The notes below the pieces were generated by a model. The model made no database searches and had not been told where the DNA came from. It saw only the letters and a list, made by a program, of their open reading frames with translations. Source: CAG-873 sp910578365 (GTDB taxonomy: Bacteria; Bacteroidota; Bacteroidia; Bacteroidales; Muribaculaceae). Taken from it: DNA of 64,000 nucleotides. The position numbers and the translations under genes are program-made. Shown piece by piece: positions 35,560 through 44,623 of this stretch (positions within the stretch are counted from its first letter, which is position 1; each line of letters begins with the position of its first letter). The stretch lies in contig OX620685.1 of the NCBI GenBank assembly GCA_951635545.1, positions 2,728,001-2,792,000 on the forward strand. The letters run 5' to 3'.

Positions 35560-36627
35560 ATGTCATACTCCCGACCAATAACTTTCGACCGTGTAATTCG
35601 AGTGCTTGGCTCACTGGCGGTAATAGCCGTGCTTGTATGGCTTGTGAACGAGCTGAAGGACGTATTGCTGCCGTTTGGTCTGGCGTGTCTGATTTCATAT
35701 CTGCTCGAACCTCTGGTGGAATGGCAGCAACGGGTGCTTAAACTTAAACACCGGGGCTTGCCCGTGCTGTTGACGCTGATAGAAGCAACTCTGGCGCTCG
35801 GGGTGCTGGCTTACTTTTTCATACCGTCGGCGCTGAACGAAATCGACCAGGTCGACGAACTGATCAAAGCTTCGGCGGATAAGGGCCGCCAGTCATCGCT
35901 GCTGCCTCCCGAACTGCAGGAATATCTGCGCAACACCCTCCGCTCCGAGAACCTTACGCAGATTCTTGCCGGAAGCCGTCTGGAAACCATTCTCAACAAA
36001 GGTACCACCGTATTGACAGCCACGGTCGATTTTCTGATGCACACCCTCGAGTGGCTTCTGACCTTTATCTATGTGATATTCATAATGCTCGACTATAAAC
36101 GCATTATGCGAGGTTTCAAGGCTATGGTTCCGCCGTCGTACCGCCGTACCGTCTATAAGGTTGGCGACGATATAGCCCGCAACATGAATATCTACTTTCG
36201 TTCGCAGGCCGTTATAGCTGCCTGCGCCGCGGTGTTCTATTGCATAGGATTTTCGATTGTAGGCTTGCCGATGGCCATAATCATGGGCATAGTAGTGGGC
36301 GTGCTGTACATGATACCTTACTTTCAGTATGTAACTCTCATACCTGTGGCCTTGCTCTGCTACATCTGTTCGCTAACCGGCGAGGTGGGTTTCTGGACCG
36401 AACTTGGCAAATGCGCCCTGGTATACGTAATCAGTCAATGTATCTGCGACTACGTGCTTACCCCAAAGATAATGGGCAAAACACTGGGCTTGAATCCGGC
36501 CATCATTCTGCTGTCGCTGTCGGTGTGGGGTTCGCTGATGGGGCTGGTAGGCATGATTATAGCCTTGCCGCTGACCGCACTGATGATTGCTTACTACAAC
36601 GAATATGTAATAAAGCAGGGCCGTTGA
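35560..36627 (+). CDS. AI-2E family permease
   Basis: 355 residues with about eight membrane helices arranged as in the PF01594 family. VLLPFGLACLISYLLEPLVEW is near the N-terminus and ITKILxPKIMGKTLGLNP-like VLTPKIMGKTLGLNPAIILLSLSVWG near the C-terminus. A soluble helical region lies between helices 3 and 4. Family members export small molecules; the autoinducer-2 link is from one E. coli homologue and should not be assumed here. It stands alone, 56 bp after the hydrolase. Confidence 0.87.
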   Translation: MSYSRPITFDRVIRVLGSLAVIAVLVWLVNELKDVLLPFGLACLISYLLEPLVEWQQRVLKLKHRGLPVLLTLIEATLALGVLAYFFIPSALNEIDQVDELIKASADKGRQSSLLPPELQEYLRNTLRSENLTQILAGSRLETILNKGTTVLTATVDFLMHTLEWLLTFIYVIFIMLDYKRIMRGFKAMVPPSYRRTVYKVGDDIARNMNIYFRSQAVIAACAAVFYCIGFSIVGLPMAIIMGIVVGVLYMIPYFQYVTLIPVALLCYICSLTGEVGFWTELGKCALVYVISQCICDYVLTPKIMGKTLGLNPAIILLSLSVWGSLMGLVGMIIALPLTALMIAYYNEYVIKQGR

Positions 36628-36681
36628 TAAAAGATGTGAAAAATATTTACGGAAAAGCTTCGTCGATTCAATAAAAATTCG

Positions 36682-36689
36682 TAACTTTG
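36682..36689 (+). promoter_or_regulatory. -7 box of the thrS operon
   Basis: TAACTTTG, exact consensus, 63 bp before the thrS start. The resulting leader of roughly 55 nt is too short for a T-box. Confidence 0.65.
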
Positions 36690-36752
36690 CGCGAAAGTTT
36701 GTGCCTACAGGGCATTTGTACGCTCTGTTGGCTCATATTTAATGTTTTAGAA

Positions 36753-38690
36753 ATGATTAATATCACTTTTCCCGACAATAGCGTAAAGCAATTCGAGTCC
36801 GGCGTGACTCCGCTCGACATAGCCAAAAGTATCAGCCCGCGCCTGGCGCAGGATGTACTTGCTGCATCGGTCAACGACTGTGAGTGGGATCTCAGTCGCC
36901 CTATTGTCGAAGACGCATGCCTTAAACTTTTCAAGTGGGAAGACCGCGAAGGCAAGCACGCATTCTGGCACAGTAGCGCCCACCTGCTCGCCGAGGCACT
37001 GCAGGAACTTTACCCGGGTGTGAAGTTCGGTATCGGCCCGGCAATCGAAAATGGTTTCTACTACGACATCGACCCCGGTGACCACAAACTTACAGATGCC
37101 GATTTTGCCAAAATCGAGCAGAAAATGCTTGAGCTCGCACGCAAAAAAGAGGATATCGTACGCGCTGACATCAGCAAGGCCGACGCTCTGAAACTCTTTA
37201 GCGAGCGTGGCGAAAACTATAAATGCGAACTCATAGCCGACCTCGAAGACGGTAATATCACTACATATACCCAGGGCGCCTTTACCGACCTCTGCCGCGG
37301 CCCTCACATCCCCAACACAGCCCCCATCAAGGCCGTGAAGGTGACATCGCTTGCCGGTGCATACTGGCGAGGCGACGAAAAACGTCCGCAGCTTACCCGT
37401 GTGTACGGTATCAGTTTCCCAAAGAAATCGATGCTCGACGAGTATCTGGTGCTGCTTGAAGAAGCCAAGAAGCGCGACCACCGCAAGCTGGGCAAAGAAA
37501 TGGAACTCTTTGCTTTCTCGCAGAATGTGGGCGCCGGCCTGCCACTGTGGTTGCCGAAAGGCGCCGCTCTGCGCGACCGCCTGGAGCAGTTCCTGCGCAA
37601 AATTCAGAAGCAGTACGGCTACCAGCAGGTAATTACTCCGCACATCGGCAACAAGAATCTGTACGTGACCTCCGGTCACTACGCAAAATACGGCAAGGAC
37701 TCTTTCCAGCCCATCCATACTCCGGAAGAAGGCGAAGAGTATCTGCTCAAACCAATGAACTGTCCGCATCACTGCGAGATATTCCGTGCCTTCCCGCGCA
37801 GCTACCGCGAACTGCCCCTGCGTCTGGCCGAATTCGGTACCGTGTACCGCTACGAACAGAGCGGCGAGCTTCACGGACTGACCCGCGTGCGCGGTTTTAC
37901 ACAGGACGATGCTCACATATATTGCTCGCCCGACCAGATTAAGGATGAATTCCTTAAGGTAATGGATATTATATTCTATATATTCAAAGCCTTGAAATTC
38001 GAAAACTTTGAAGCACAGATTTCGCTGCGCGACCCCAATAACAAGGAAAAATATATTGGTAGCGACGAAAACTGGCATCTGGCCGAACAGGCAATCATCG
38101 AGGCTTGCGCTGAAAAGGGCCTTAACGCCCGCACCGAATTGGGCGAGGCTGCATTCTATGGCCCCAAGCTCGACTTTATGGTCAAAGATGCTATTGGCCG
38201 CCGCTGGCAGCTGGGTACAATTCAAGTAGACTACAACCTGCCTGAGCGCTTCCAGCTTGAATACACCGGCGCCGATAACCAGAAACACCGCCCGGTGATG
38301 ATACACCGTGCCCCGTTCGGCTCGATGGAACGCTTCGTGGCCGTGCTGCTTGAACACACCGCCGGACGCTTCCCGCTGTGGCTCGCGCCGGACCAGGCCG
38401 TGATTCTGCCCATCAGCGAAAAGTTCAACGACTACGCCTACGAGGTAGCCAAAGAACTCGCCAAGCAGGATATTCGCGTGACCGTTGACGATCGTAACGA
38501 GAAAATCGGCCGCAAAATACGCGACAATGAGCTCAAACGCATACCCTATCTGCTCGTTGTTGGCGAAAAAGAGGCACAAAATGGCGAAGTTTCCGTAAGA
38601 AAACAGGGCGAAGGCGACCAAGGTTCGATGAAAATTGCTAACTTTGCAGAAAATCTCACCAGCGAAGTCAACCAACAAATCAACCAATAA
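36753..38690 (+). CDS. thrS: Threonine--tRNA ligase
   Basis: 645 residues from MINITFPDNSVKQFESGVTP. The TGS domain (1-60) is followed by an editing/SAD domain with HSSAHLLAEAL near 73. The class II core has motif 2 TVYRYEQSGELHGLTRVRGFTQDDAHIYC near 365 and motif 3 HRAPFGSMERFVAVLLEH near 520. The anticodon-binding domain occupies the last 100 residues. It charges tRNA-Thr with threonine. The ATG at 36753 is preferred over an upstream ATG because the TGS domain starts there. It leads the conserved thrS-infC-rpmI-rplT cluster. Confidence 0.97.
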   Translation: MINITFPDNSVKQFESGVTPLDIAKSISPRLAQDVLAASVNDCEWDLSRPIVEDACLKLFKWEDREGKHAFWHSSAHLLAEALQELYPGVKFGIGPAIENGFYYDIDPGDHKLTDADFAKIEQKMLELARKKEDIVRADISKADALKLFSERGENYKCELIADLEDGNITTYTQGAFTDLCRGPHIPNTAPIKAVKVTSLAGAYWRGDEKRPQLTRVYGISFPKKSMLDEYLVLLEEAKKRDHRKLGKEMELFAFSQNVGAGLPLWLPKGAALRDRLEQFLRKIQKQYGYQQVITPHIGNKNLYVTSGHYAKYGKDSFQPIHTPEEGEEYLLKPMNCPHHCEIFRAFPRSYRELPLRLAEFGTVYRYEQSGELHGLTRVRGFTQDDAHIYCSPDQIKDEFLKVMDIIFYIFKALKFENFEAQISLRDPNNKEKYIGSDENWHLAEQAIIEACAEKGLNARTELGEAAFYGPKLDFMVKDAIGRRWQLGTIQVDYNLPERFQLEYTGADNQKHRPVMIHRAPFGSMERFVAVLLEHTAGRFPLWLAPDQAVILPISEKFNDYAYEVAKELAKQDIRVTVDDRNEKIGRKIRDNELKRIPYLLVVGEKEAQNGEVSVRKQGEGDQGSMKIANFAENLTSEVNQQINQ

Positions 38691-38697
38691 ACACTGA

Positions 38698-39300
38698 ATG
38701 GAGAAAAAACCCTTTAATCCCGCCTATCGGCCACCACGGCCACAGGGCAACAATGGCCCCCGTCAGCCTCAGCGACGCAACGACCGCAACAACAATGCGC
38801 CAAACGCCATAAACGAACATATACGCGCTCGCGAAGTACGTATGGTAGGCGACAACGTAACCCCGGGTATATACACCATTCAGGAGGCTCGCCGTATTGC
38901 CGAGGAACTCGAACTCGATTTGGTGGAGATTTCTCCCACCGCCGACCCACCGGTGTGCAAGGTACTCGACTATCAGAAGTACCTGTACCAGCAGAAGAAA
39001 AAAGCCAAGGAAATCAAAGCCAAGGCAACTAAAGTAGTAGTGAAAGAAATTCGTTTCGGCCCTCAGACCGACGACCACGACTACAACTTCAAGCTCAAGC
39101 ACGCCGTCGGATTCCTGCAGGAAGGCGCCAAGGTGAAAGCCTATGTGTTTTTCAAGGGCAGATCTATTCTGTTCAAAGAGCAGGGCGAAGTTCTGCTGCT
39201 GCGTTTCGCAAACGACCTCGAAGATTACGGTAAGGTAGAGCAGATGCCCGTGCTGGAAGGAAAGCGCATGATTATAATGCTCTCGCCTAAAAAGAAATGA
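38698..39300 (+). CDS. infC: Translation initiation factor IF-3
   Basis: 200 residues. A basic, disordered N-terminal extension of about 35 residues (rich in Pro, Arg, Asn) precedes the IF3 N-domain (INEHIRAREVRMVGDNVTPG). The linker YLYQQKKKAKEIKAKA and the C-domain (VVVKEIRFGPQTDDHDYNFKLKHAVGFL) follow. IF-3 binds the 30S subunit and checks initiator tRNA and start codon. The start is an ordinary ATG, unlike the AUU of E. coli infC, 7 bp after thrS. Confidence 0.96.
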   Translation: MEKKPFNPAYRPPRPQGNNGPRQPQRRNDRNNNAPNAINEHIRAREVRMVGDNVTPGIYTIQEARRIAEELELDLVEISPTADPPVCKVLDYQKYLYQQKKKAKEIKAKATKVVVKEIRFGPQTDDHDYNFKLKHAVGFLQEGAKVKAYVFFKGRSILFKEQGEVLLLRFANDLEDYGKVEQMPVLEGKRMIIMLSPKKK

Positions 39301-39402
39301 CATAACGCCGCTGTTACGTGTGACGACGGCATAATCAGCAAACGACCTGTGCCACGTGTGGCATGGTTCTATATACGAATTAATAAATCAAAGTACAAAA
39401 CA

Positions 39403-39600
39403 ATGCCCAAGATTAAAACTAACTCCGGTGCCAAAAAGAGGTTCGCCCTTACCGGATCAGGAAAGATCAAAAGAAAACATGCGTTCAAGAGCCACATCTT
39501 GACCAAGAAGACCAAAAAGCAGAAACGCAACCTCACTCACTTCGGCCTCGTTGCCAAAGTTGACGAAGGTAACGTAAAAGCACTGCTCGCTCTCAAGTAA
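39403..39600 (+). CDS. rpmI: Ribosomal protein bL35
   Basis: 65 residues, MPKIKTNSGAKKRFALTGSG at the start and KKTKKQKRNL in the middle, the full family length. A 102-bp gap after infC contains a tgccac/gtggca stem (about 39351-39365) that could take part in ribosomal-protein feedback control; this is inference. The upstream extension in the same frame lacks conservation, so the ATG at 39403 is used. Confidence 0.97.
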   Translation: MPKIKTNSGAKKRFALTGSGKIKRKHAFKSHILTKKTKKQKRNLTHFGLVAKVDEGNVKALLALK

Positions 39601-39742
39601 GCAGCATCAACGTCCGAAAGGATATAGTCTTCAATACACGTACGTTTTTAATTCGTGTCTTTTTAAATTCTTTTATTAACCGACTGTCCAGCCCTAAGAG
39701 CCGCCATAACTGCGGCCGCTGACAATCAAAATCTTTAAAGAA

Positions 39743-40093
39743 ATGCCAAGATCAGTAAATCACGTGGCTTCACGTGCACGCAGAAAGAAAATCCTTAAAC
39801 TCACCCGCGGTTACTTCGGCTGCCGCAAGAACGTGTGGACCGTAGCCAAGAACACTTGGGAAAAAGGTCTTACCTACGCCTACCGCGACCGCAAGGACAA
39901 GAAGCGCAACTTCCGCGCTCTCTGGATTCAGCGTATCAACGCAGCCGCACGCCTCGAAGACCTCTCTTACAGCAAGCTCATGGGCCTGATTCACAAGAGC
40001 GGAATCGAAATCAACCGTAAGGTGCTCGCCGACCTCGCCCTCAACAATCCCGCCGCTTTCAAGGCTATCGTTGAGAAGGTAAAGAACGCTTAA
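39743..40093 (+). CDS. rplT: Ribosomal protein bL20
   Basis: 116 residues: MPRSVNHVASRARRKKILKL, GYFGCRKNVWTVAKNTWEKG, then LWIQRINAAARLEDLSYSKL. It binds 23S rRNA early in 50S assembly and in other bacteria represses its own operon. It is the last gene before the terminator at 40119. Confidence 0.97.
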   Translation: MPRSVNHVASRARRKKILKLTRGYFGCRKNVWTVAKNTWEKGLTYAYRDRKDKKRNFRALWIQRINAAARLEDLSYSKLMGLIHKSGIEINRKVLADLALNNPAAFKAIVEKVKNA

Positions 40094-40118
40094 GACAACG
40101 GCGCTTTACAAAATATGT

Positions 40119-40160
40119 GTGGGTGTATCAAAACCTTAGGCTTTGATACACCCCATTTAT
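40119..40160 (+). terminator. Terminator of the thrS-rplT operon
   Basis: Stem gggtgtatcaaa(a) / (c)tttgatacaccc with an 8-nt loop, followed by atttatatttt. Confidence 0.85.
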
Positions 40161-40166
40161 ATTTTA

Positions 40167-40419
40167 AGAGGGAGTTTAATAATAAATGTTAAATTCCCGG
40201 TGGCGTATCTTTTAGCTAAACTGCTATAAATGAAGAAGGAGCGTAGCGAGCTCCGTGACTGATGAATTTTAGTAATTCAGCAAAAGAAACGCCAAGGCGG
40301 GGGTTACTTTAAAAATCCATTAATTCAAAAAATAATGTTGATACAGAAATTACCATTCCACTCGAAAATCGCGTGGCGAATTTCGGCCGGGAATTAACAT
40401 TTATTATTAAACACCCTCT
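40167..40419. repeat. MITE-like element with 34-bp terminal inverted repeats
   Basis: The left arm 40167-40200 (agagggagtttaataataaa...ttcccgg) is complementary to 40387-40419 with one mismatch and one single-base indel. The interior of about 185 bp is non-coding and includes a ggagc-gtagc-gagctcc hairpin. It fills the gap between rplT and engB; no clear target duplication was found. It is unrelated to the MITE at 4643. Confidence 0.65.
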
Positions 40420-40440
40420 ATATCTGTAAACACCTTAGAA

Positions 40441-41040
40441 ATGATTATCAATACCGCACGATTTCTGATTTCGAGTCCGAATGTGGACAAATGTCCCGAC
40501 GGCTCGATGCACGAGTATGCCTTTATTGGTCGCTCAAATGTTGGAAAGTCATCGCTTATCAACATGCTCACCGGGCGACGTGACCTGGCCATGACATCAA
40601 GTACCCCCGGCAAGACTATGACAATCAACCACTTTGTGGTGAACGATGAGTGGGCTATTGTCGACCTGCCTGGTTATGGCTATGCCCGCCGCAGCAAGGC
40701 CGATCGCGAGCGCCTCGAAAAAATGATTAAGGGATACATCCTCAATAGATTGCAGATGACAAATCTGTTTCTGCTTATCGACTCGCGCCACAAACCGCAG
40801 CAGATTGACCTCGATTTCATGGACTGGCTTGGCGAGAACGGTGTTCCATTTGCAATAGTGTTTACCAAACTTGACAAACTGTCGTCGAATGCCGGCAAAA
40901 AACTGACCGGCGACTATTGTGCCGCTTTGCTTGAGCGCTGGGAGGAACTTCCGCCGGTATTCCGCACGTCGTCGGAAGATAAGCGAGGCCGTAATGCCAT
41001 ACTCGATTATATTGAGGAGATGAACCGTCTGCCGCTATAG
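40441..41040 (+). CDS. engB: Ribosome biogenesis GTP-binding protein YsxC/EngB
   Basis: 199 residues. The G motifs are visible: G1 GRSNVGKSSLIN (about residue 30), G3 DLPGYGYA (about 74), G4 TKLDK (about 142) and G5-like RTSSED. The TRXE-family pattern MTSSTPGKT gives G2. The GTPase acts in late assembly of the 50S subunit. Single gene; the inverted repeat element ends 21 bp before the start and may influence its leader. Confidence 0.95.
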   Translation: MIINTARFLISSPNVDKCPDGSMHEYAFIGRSNVGKSSLINMLTGRRDLAMTSSTPGKTMTINHFVVNDEWAIVDLPGYGYARRSKADRERLEKMIKGYILNRLQMTNLFLLIDSRHKPQQIDLDFMDWLGENGVPFAIVFTKLDKLSSNAGKKLTGDYCAALLERWEELPPVFRTSSEDKRGRNAILDYIEEMNRLPL

Positions 41041-41202
41041 CGCTCTGCGAGGGAGTGCTAAAGAGCTGTATCTATCCGTTGTTTCGGCGGGGAAGAGCGC
41101 GCGAGCGAGTAGCTCACATAGAACTCCGTGTGAGGTTTTACGTACCGGCTGCCATAACATTTCCGATTGACGGCGATTGAGTCCGTAAAGCCTCAGTTCA
41201 GG

Positions 41203-42180
41203 CTATTGCGGATTATAGCCGGCCTCGGATAGGGTATTCTCGCCGTTGTAGAACGAAGGTGAGAGCAGTTGCTCCAGAGTAGCCTCGGGATGCCGTTTGC
41301 GGTATGCCTGTACAATGCGGTAGCCCACATAGCGGCCGGCACGGCCCGGAGCATTCGGGTTAACCAGGTCGGTCGACGGGGCAGGCAGCATTATGCGGTC
41401 GATTTTGAATCCTGATGTTTCATACAGCAGATGTCCTGCCGCCAGCGCACGCCAGACCTTGGCCTCGTTGTCGTCGAACCATTTCAGCTGCTCAGGGCTC
41501 AGCCCCATGGCTCCGCCGGGAGTTGCGCCGTCGACAAGCTCAAGCTTGGCAGCAATCACGGCACCGTTGTACAGCATATGACTGAGCAGGGTGGGCGACT
41601 GATTCGTTTCGAACGGGTATGCATTTGCCACCAGCGATTCGGCCATGTCGTAGGGCAGATTCTGCGGAGTCTTGCATCCTACTCTGAAGGCTGGCATGCC
41701 AACATAGCCCTCGTAGTCGGCACCAAGGTAGTGGTTGAGAGCTATCAGCATGGTCGAGTCGACAAATACCACCGACTGCGGTCTGCCCCATACTACGGCG
41801 GCATATCGGTCCATATTAAGATTTAAACCACGTTTGGCGGCGGCGCCACAGATGTAGCCCAAATGCATCTCCAGCGAGTCGAGCGACGGATAAACCCGCT
41901 GCACATCGGGTGTGAACACCTCTACAGGCTTCGAGCGCGATACCATAAGCATCAGCGAGTCGGTGATATGGGGGCAGTCGAGCACGGCCATATAGTCGTG
42001 CAGCAGTAGCGAATCGTCGGAAAGTATAGCCGCCCGTCCGGCAGAGTCGAGCGACGCGTATTGCGCGATGTCGTCGTATAGTGCGGTTATATTCTGAGGC
42101 GGGTATGATTCCTTGTCGCCTGAGCATCCGGCAAAGGCAGACATCAGCAACAGCGGAAACATAAATCTTAAAGCATTCAT
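41203..42180 (-). CDS. GldB-like lipoprotein
   Basis: 325 residues with a lipoprotein signal (LLLMSAFAGC, Cys about 19). The central part, ALNHYLGADYEGYVGMPAFR, and the C-terminal NPNAPGRAGRYVGYRIVQAYRKRHPEATLEQLL match the pattern of gliding-motility lipoprotein GldB and its relatives in non-gliding Bacteroidales. These are probably linked to peptidoglycan or type IX secretion functions. HLLYETS and a conserved PTLLSHMLYNGAVIAAKLE helix resemble DUF2268-like proteases, but no complete zinc motif is seen. Role unproven. A TAACTTTG box on the minus strand lies 20 bp upstream. Confidence 0.6.
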   Translation of the reverse strand: MNALRFMFPLLLMSAFAGCSGDKESYPPQNITALYDDIAQYASLDSAGRAAILSDDSLLLHDYMAVLDCPHITDSLMLMVSRSKPVEVFTPDVQRVYPSLDSLEMHLGYICGAAAKRGLNLNMDRYAAVVWGRPQSVVFVDSTMLIALNHYLGADYEGYVGMPAFRVGCKTPQNLPYDMAESLVANAYPFETNQSPTLLSHMLYNGAVIAAKLELVDGATPGGAMGLSPEQLKWFDDNEAKVWRALAAGHLLYETSGFKIDRIMLPAPSTDLVNPNAPGRAGRYVGYRIVQAYRKRHPEATLEQLLSPSFYNGENTLSEAGYNPQ

Positions 42181-42199
42181 AGTGTAGTGCAGTTTTGCA

Positions 42200-42207
42200 C
42201 AAAGTTA
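42200..42207 (-). promoter_or_regulatory. -7 box for the GldB-like gene
   Basis: TAACTTTG on the minus strand, 19 bp before the start at 42180. Confidence 0.55.
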
Positions 42208-42383
42208 ATAAAAAAGGTCCGAAAATAGCACTGCGGTAGCAAAAAAAGGCATAGGCAATAATCCAAAAACGCACAAAATGTGTTCTAAAGCGTATGGCAA
42301 CGTATAAAAACAGCTTCCGAAGAGCTGTGGTTTAAGCGAATTTTCGTAAATTCGCATTCAATTTCATCGCAGATTACGTAAAT

Positions 42384-43349
42384 ATGGCTAAATTCATTAC
42401 CCCGACACTTGTGCGCCATGGCAAAACCATGGTCCTTGCTTTGTGTCTGGCCCTCTCATGTCAGCTTTCAGCAAGAGAGTTTACTCTTGTTATCGACCCC
42501 GGTCACGGAGGCAAGGACATAGGCGCGCCGGGCAGGCAGACCAATGAAAAGATGGTGGTGTTGGAGGTAGGCAAACGCCTGAAAAAGCTTATCGAGAAAG
42601 AGCATCCCGAGGTAAAAGTAATGCTGACGCGCGACACGGATGTGTTCATACCCCTTAAAGAGCGGGCCTCGATAGCCAACAAAGCCGATGCCGACTTGTT
42701 TATCTCAATCCACTGCGATGCCGTGGGTGACAAAAAACGAGCCCGAACCGTGGCCGGCTCCACGGTGTATGTTCTCGGTACAAACAAGTCGGAAACGAAT
42801 CTTGAGGTGGTGAAGCGCGAGAACTCGGTAATAGAACTCGAAGACGGCTACAGGGAAACCTACAAGGATGTGGAGGCTCTGACAGCCGAACAGCTGATAA
42901 TGCTTGAACTGAACCAGAACCTCTCGGGCAGTGTGGATTTTGCACAGATGGCTTCCGACGAACTGCACAGCACCGCCGGACGAGCCAGCCGAGGCGACAA
43001 AAGTGTAATGCCATGCGGCTTTTATGTGCTGGTATTCACCAAAATGCCGTCGGTGTTGGTCGAACTCGACTTTATCTGCAACCCTACCGTAGAGCAGTAC
43101 CTGTACAGCGATAAAGGAAAAGACAGTTGCGCCAAGGCACTGGCCAACGCCTTTTCAACATACTACAAAGCCACCGGTTCGAAGTCTGTGGCAAGCCGGC
43201 CCGGCGACCCGCGTCCGGTCGAACCCCGTCAGGTAGAGCTGCAGGCCGACAAAAACGGAGTATCCGCAGCTCCCAAAGCCGGCACATCAAAAAAGAGCAG
43301 TACCCCCAAGAAGCGGTCGGGCAAACGCAAATCATCGAAACGTAAATAA
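42384..43349 (+). CDS. N-acetylmuramoyl-L-alanine amidase (Amidase_3)
   Basis: 321 residues with an N-terminal signal segment (LALCLALSCQLSA). The zinc site is His in VIDPGHGGKDIGAPG (about 40), Glu in MVVLEVGKRL (about 55) and His in LFISIHCDA (about 110). The catalytic Glu lies in VLVELDFICN (about 225). The last 60 residues are a Lys/Ser/Pro-rich tail. It cleaves the lactyl bond between MurNAc and stem peptide, in cell separation. The MlaD gene follows after 14 bp, an order common in Bacteroidetes. Confidence 0.92.
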   Translation: MAKFITPTLVRHGKTMVLALCLALSCQLSAREFTLVIDPGHGGKDIGAPGRQTNEKMVVLEVGKRLKKLIEKEHPEVKVMLTRDTDVFIPLKERASIANKADADLFISIHCDAVGDKKRARTVAGSTVYVLGTNKSETNLEVVKRENSVIELEDGYRETYKDVEALTAEQLIMLELNQNLSGSVDFAQMASDELHSTAGRASRGDKSVMPCGFYVLVFTKMPSVLVELDFICNPTVEQYLYSDKGKDSCAKALANAFSTYYKATGSKSVASRPGDPRPVEPRQVELQADKNGVSAAPKAGTSKKSSTPKKRSGKRKSSKRK

Positions 43350-43363
43350 AATATCCTGTATAT

Positions 43364-44263
43364 ATGAAAAAGATATTTCGAAAAGAAGTAATAATCGGCG
43401 TGCTGGTGCTTGTATCCATGGCATTGCTGTTTATCGGAATCGACTTTCTCAAAGGCGTGAACGTGTTCAAGGCCGCCAACTATTACTATGCCACATACGA
43501 CAATGTGGCAGGTCTGGCAATATCGGCCCCCGTGACAGTCAACGGCTACAAGGTAGGTCAGGTACGTGAAATCAACTATCTGTACAACAACCCCGGCCAT
43601 GTACAGGTAGAGATTAGCCTGGACCGTGAGCTGAAGCTGACCAAAGGCACCAAGGCCGTGATAAGCAGCGACATACTCGGCACCGCCACAATAGTGCTTG
43701 AGATGGCGCCTGGCACGGACTACGCGCCTGTAGGCAGCGAACTACAGGCCTCGGTGGCCTCAGGGCTCATGGATGCAGTGAGTCAGGACCTGATGCCGTC
43801 GGTATCGGCCATATTCCCTAAAATCGACTCGCTGCTGACATCGCTCAACACCGTAGTGAGCGACCCTGCGGTTCTTGCAAGCGCCCGACGGCTCGATGCG
43901 ATTACCGCCAACCTCGAAACCGCTACCGTGCAGCTCAACGCCCTTATGCGCACCATGCCGCCCATCACAGCCGATGTAAAGCACATTACCGCCAACATGG
44001 ACACAGTATCGGCCAATCTGACAGAGCTGTCGGCAAGCCTCAGGCAATTGCCTCTCGACAGCACCATGCAGCAGGTGCAGCTGATGGTTGATAATCTGCG
44101 CCAGCTGAGCGAGGAACTGAAGAATCCCGACGGAACACTCGGACGCCTTACAAGCGACCCCGCATTGTACGACAATCTCAATGCCACCGTACAAAGCCTC
44201 GATTCGCTTTTCGTAGACATTAAAAAGAATCCCAAACGCTACATCAGCATCAAATTACTTTGA
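43364..44263 (+). CDS. MlaD/MCE-family lipid transport protein
   Basis: 299 residues. An N-terminal anchor (IIGVLVLVSMALLFIGIDFL, residues 9-28) is followed by the MCE domain: YATYDNVAGLAISAPVTVNG, then YKVGQVREI, ending near residue 115. The rest is a long alpha-helical region with heptads (TANLETATVQLNAL...). MCE proteins form hexameric tunnels that shuttle phospholipids between membranes. No ABC partner genes are in view. Terminator at 44322. Confidence 0.9.
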   Translation: MKKIFRKEVIIGVLVLVSMALLFIGIDFLKGVNVFKAANYYYATYDNVAGLAISAPVTVNGYKVGQVREINYLYNNPGHVQVEISLDRELKLTKGTKAVISSDILGTATIVLEMAPGTDYAPVGSELQASVASGLMDAVSQDLMPSVSAIFPKIDSLLTSLNTVVSDPAVLASARRLDAITANLETATVQLNALMRTMPPITADVKHITANMDTVSANLTELSASLRQLPLDSTMQQVQLMVDNLRQLSEELKNPDGTLGRLTSDPALYDNLNATVQSLDSLFVDIKKNPKRYISIKLL

Positions 44264-44321
44264 TTCGGACATCATAATGTAGCCCCCTTGGGGATCATAG
44301 AATAAATCGGCAAAATGCTGC

Positions 44322-44357
44322 AAATCGCTGAAACTATCTTAGTTTCAGCGATTTTTG
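44322..44357 (+). terminator. Terminator of the amidase-mlaD unit
   Basis: Stem aaatcgctgaaact / agtttcagcgattt with a 5-nt loop and T-run. IS3 copy 3 lies 47 bp further on. Confidence 0.88.
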
Positions 44358-44623
44358 TAATATCCCTATCCGGCAGAATAGTGAACATGGCGGCAGAACG
44401 GTGTGTGGCGTCCTGAAAAATATTGACGGGTCAGAGGGTTTGAGATTATGAATGAATGTTAAACAGTCCGAAGACTGTGGAGACATGCAGGTATGAGCCT
44501 GAGATCCCCGAGGTTGGGGTAAAATCCTCCGGGGCTCGATGCCCCGGGGATTTTTGAGACTTGCAGTGCAATCACCGTCAGTCCCGTCGGTTGGGGTATG
44601 CAAAAGTACTGAAAAATCTTGAC

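Noticed and set aside
36690..36752. T-box or other tRNA-sensing leader for thrS
   Set aside because: The leader from the predicted promoter is only about 55 nt and has no T-box motif.
36747..38687. 646-codon open frame antisense to thrS
   Set aside because: It mirrors the thrS codon pattern; thrS has every class II motif, and the antisense peptide has no domain or promoter.
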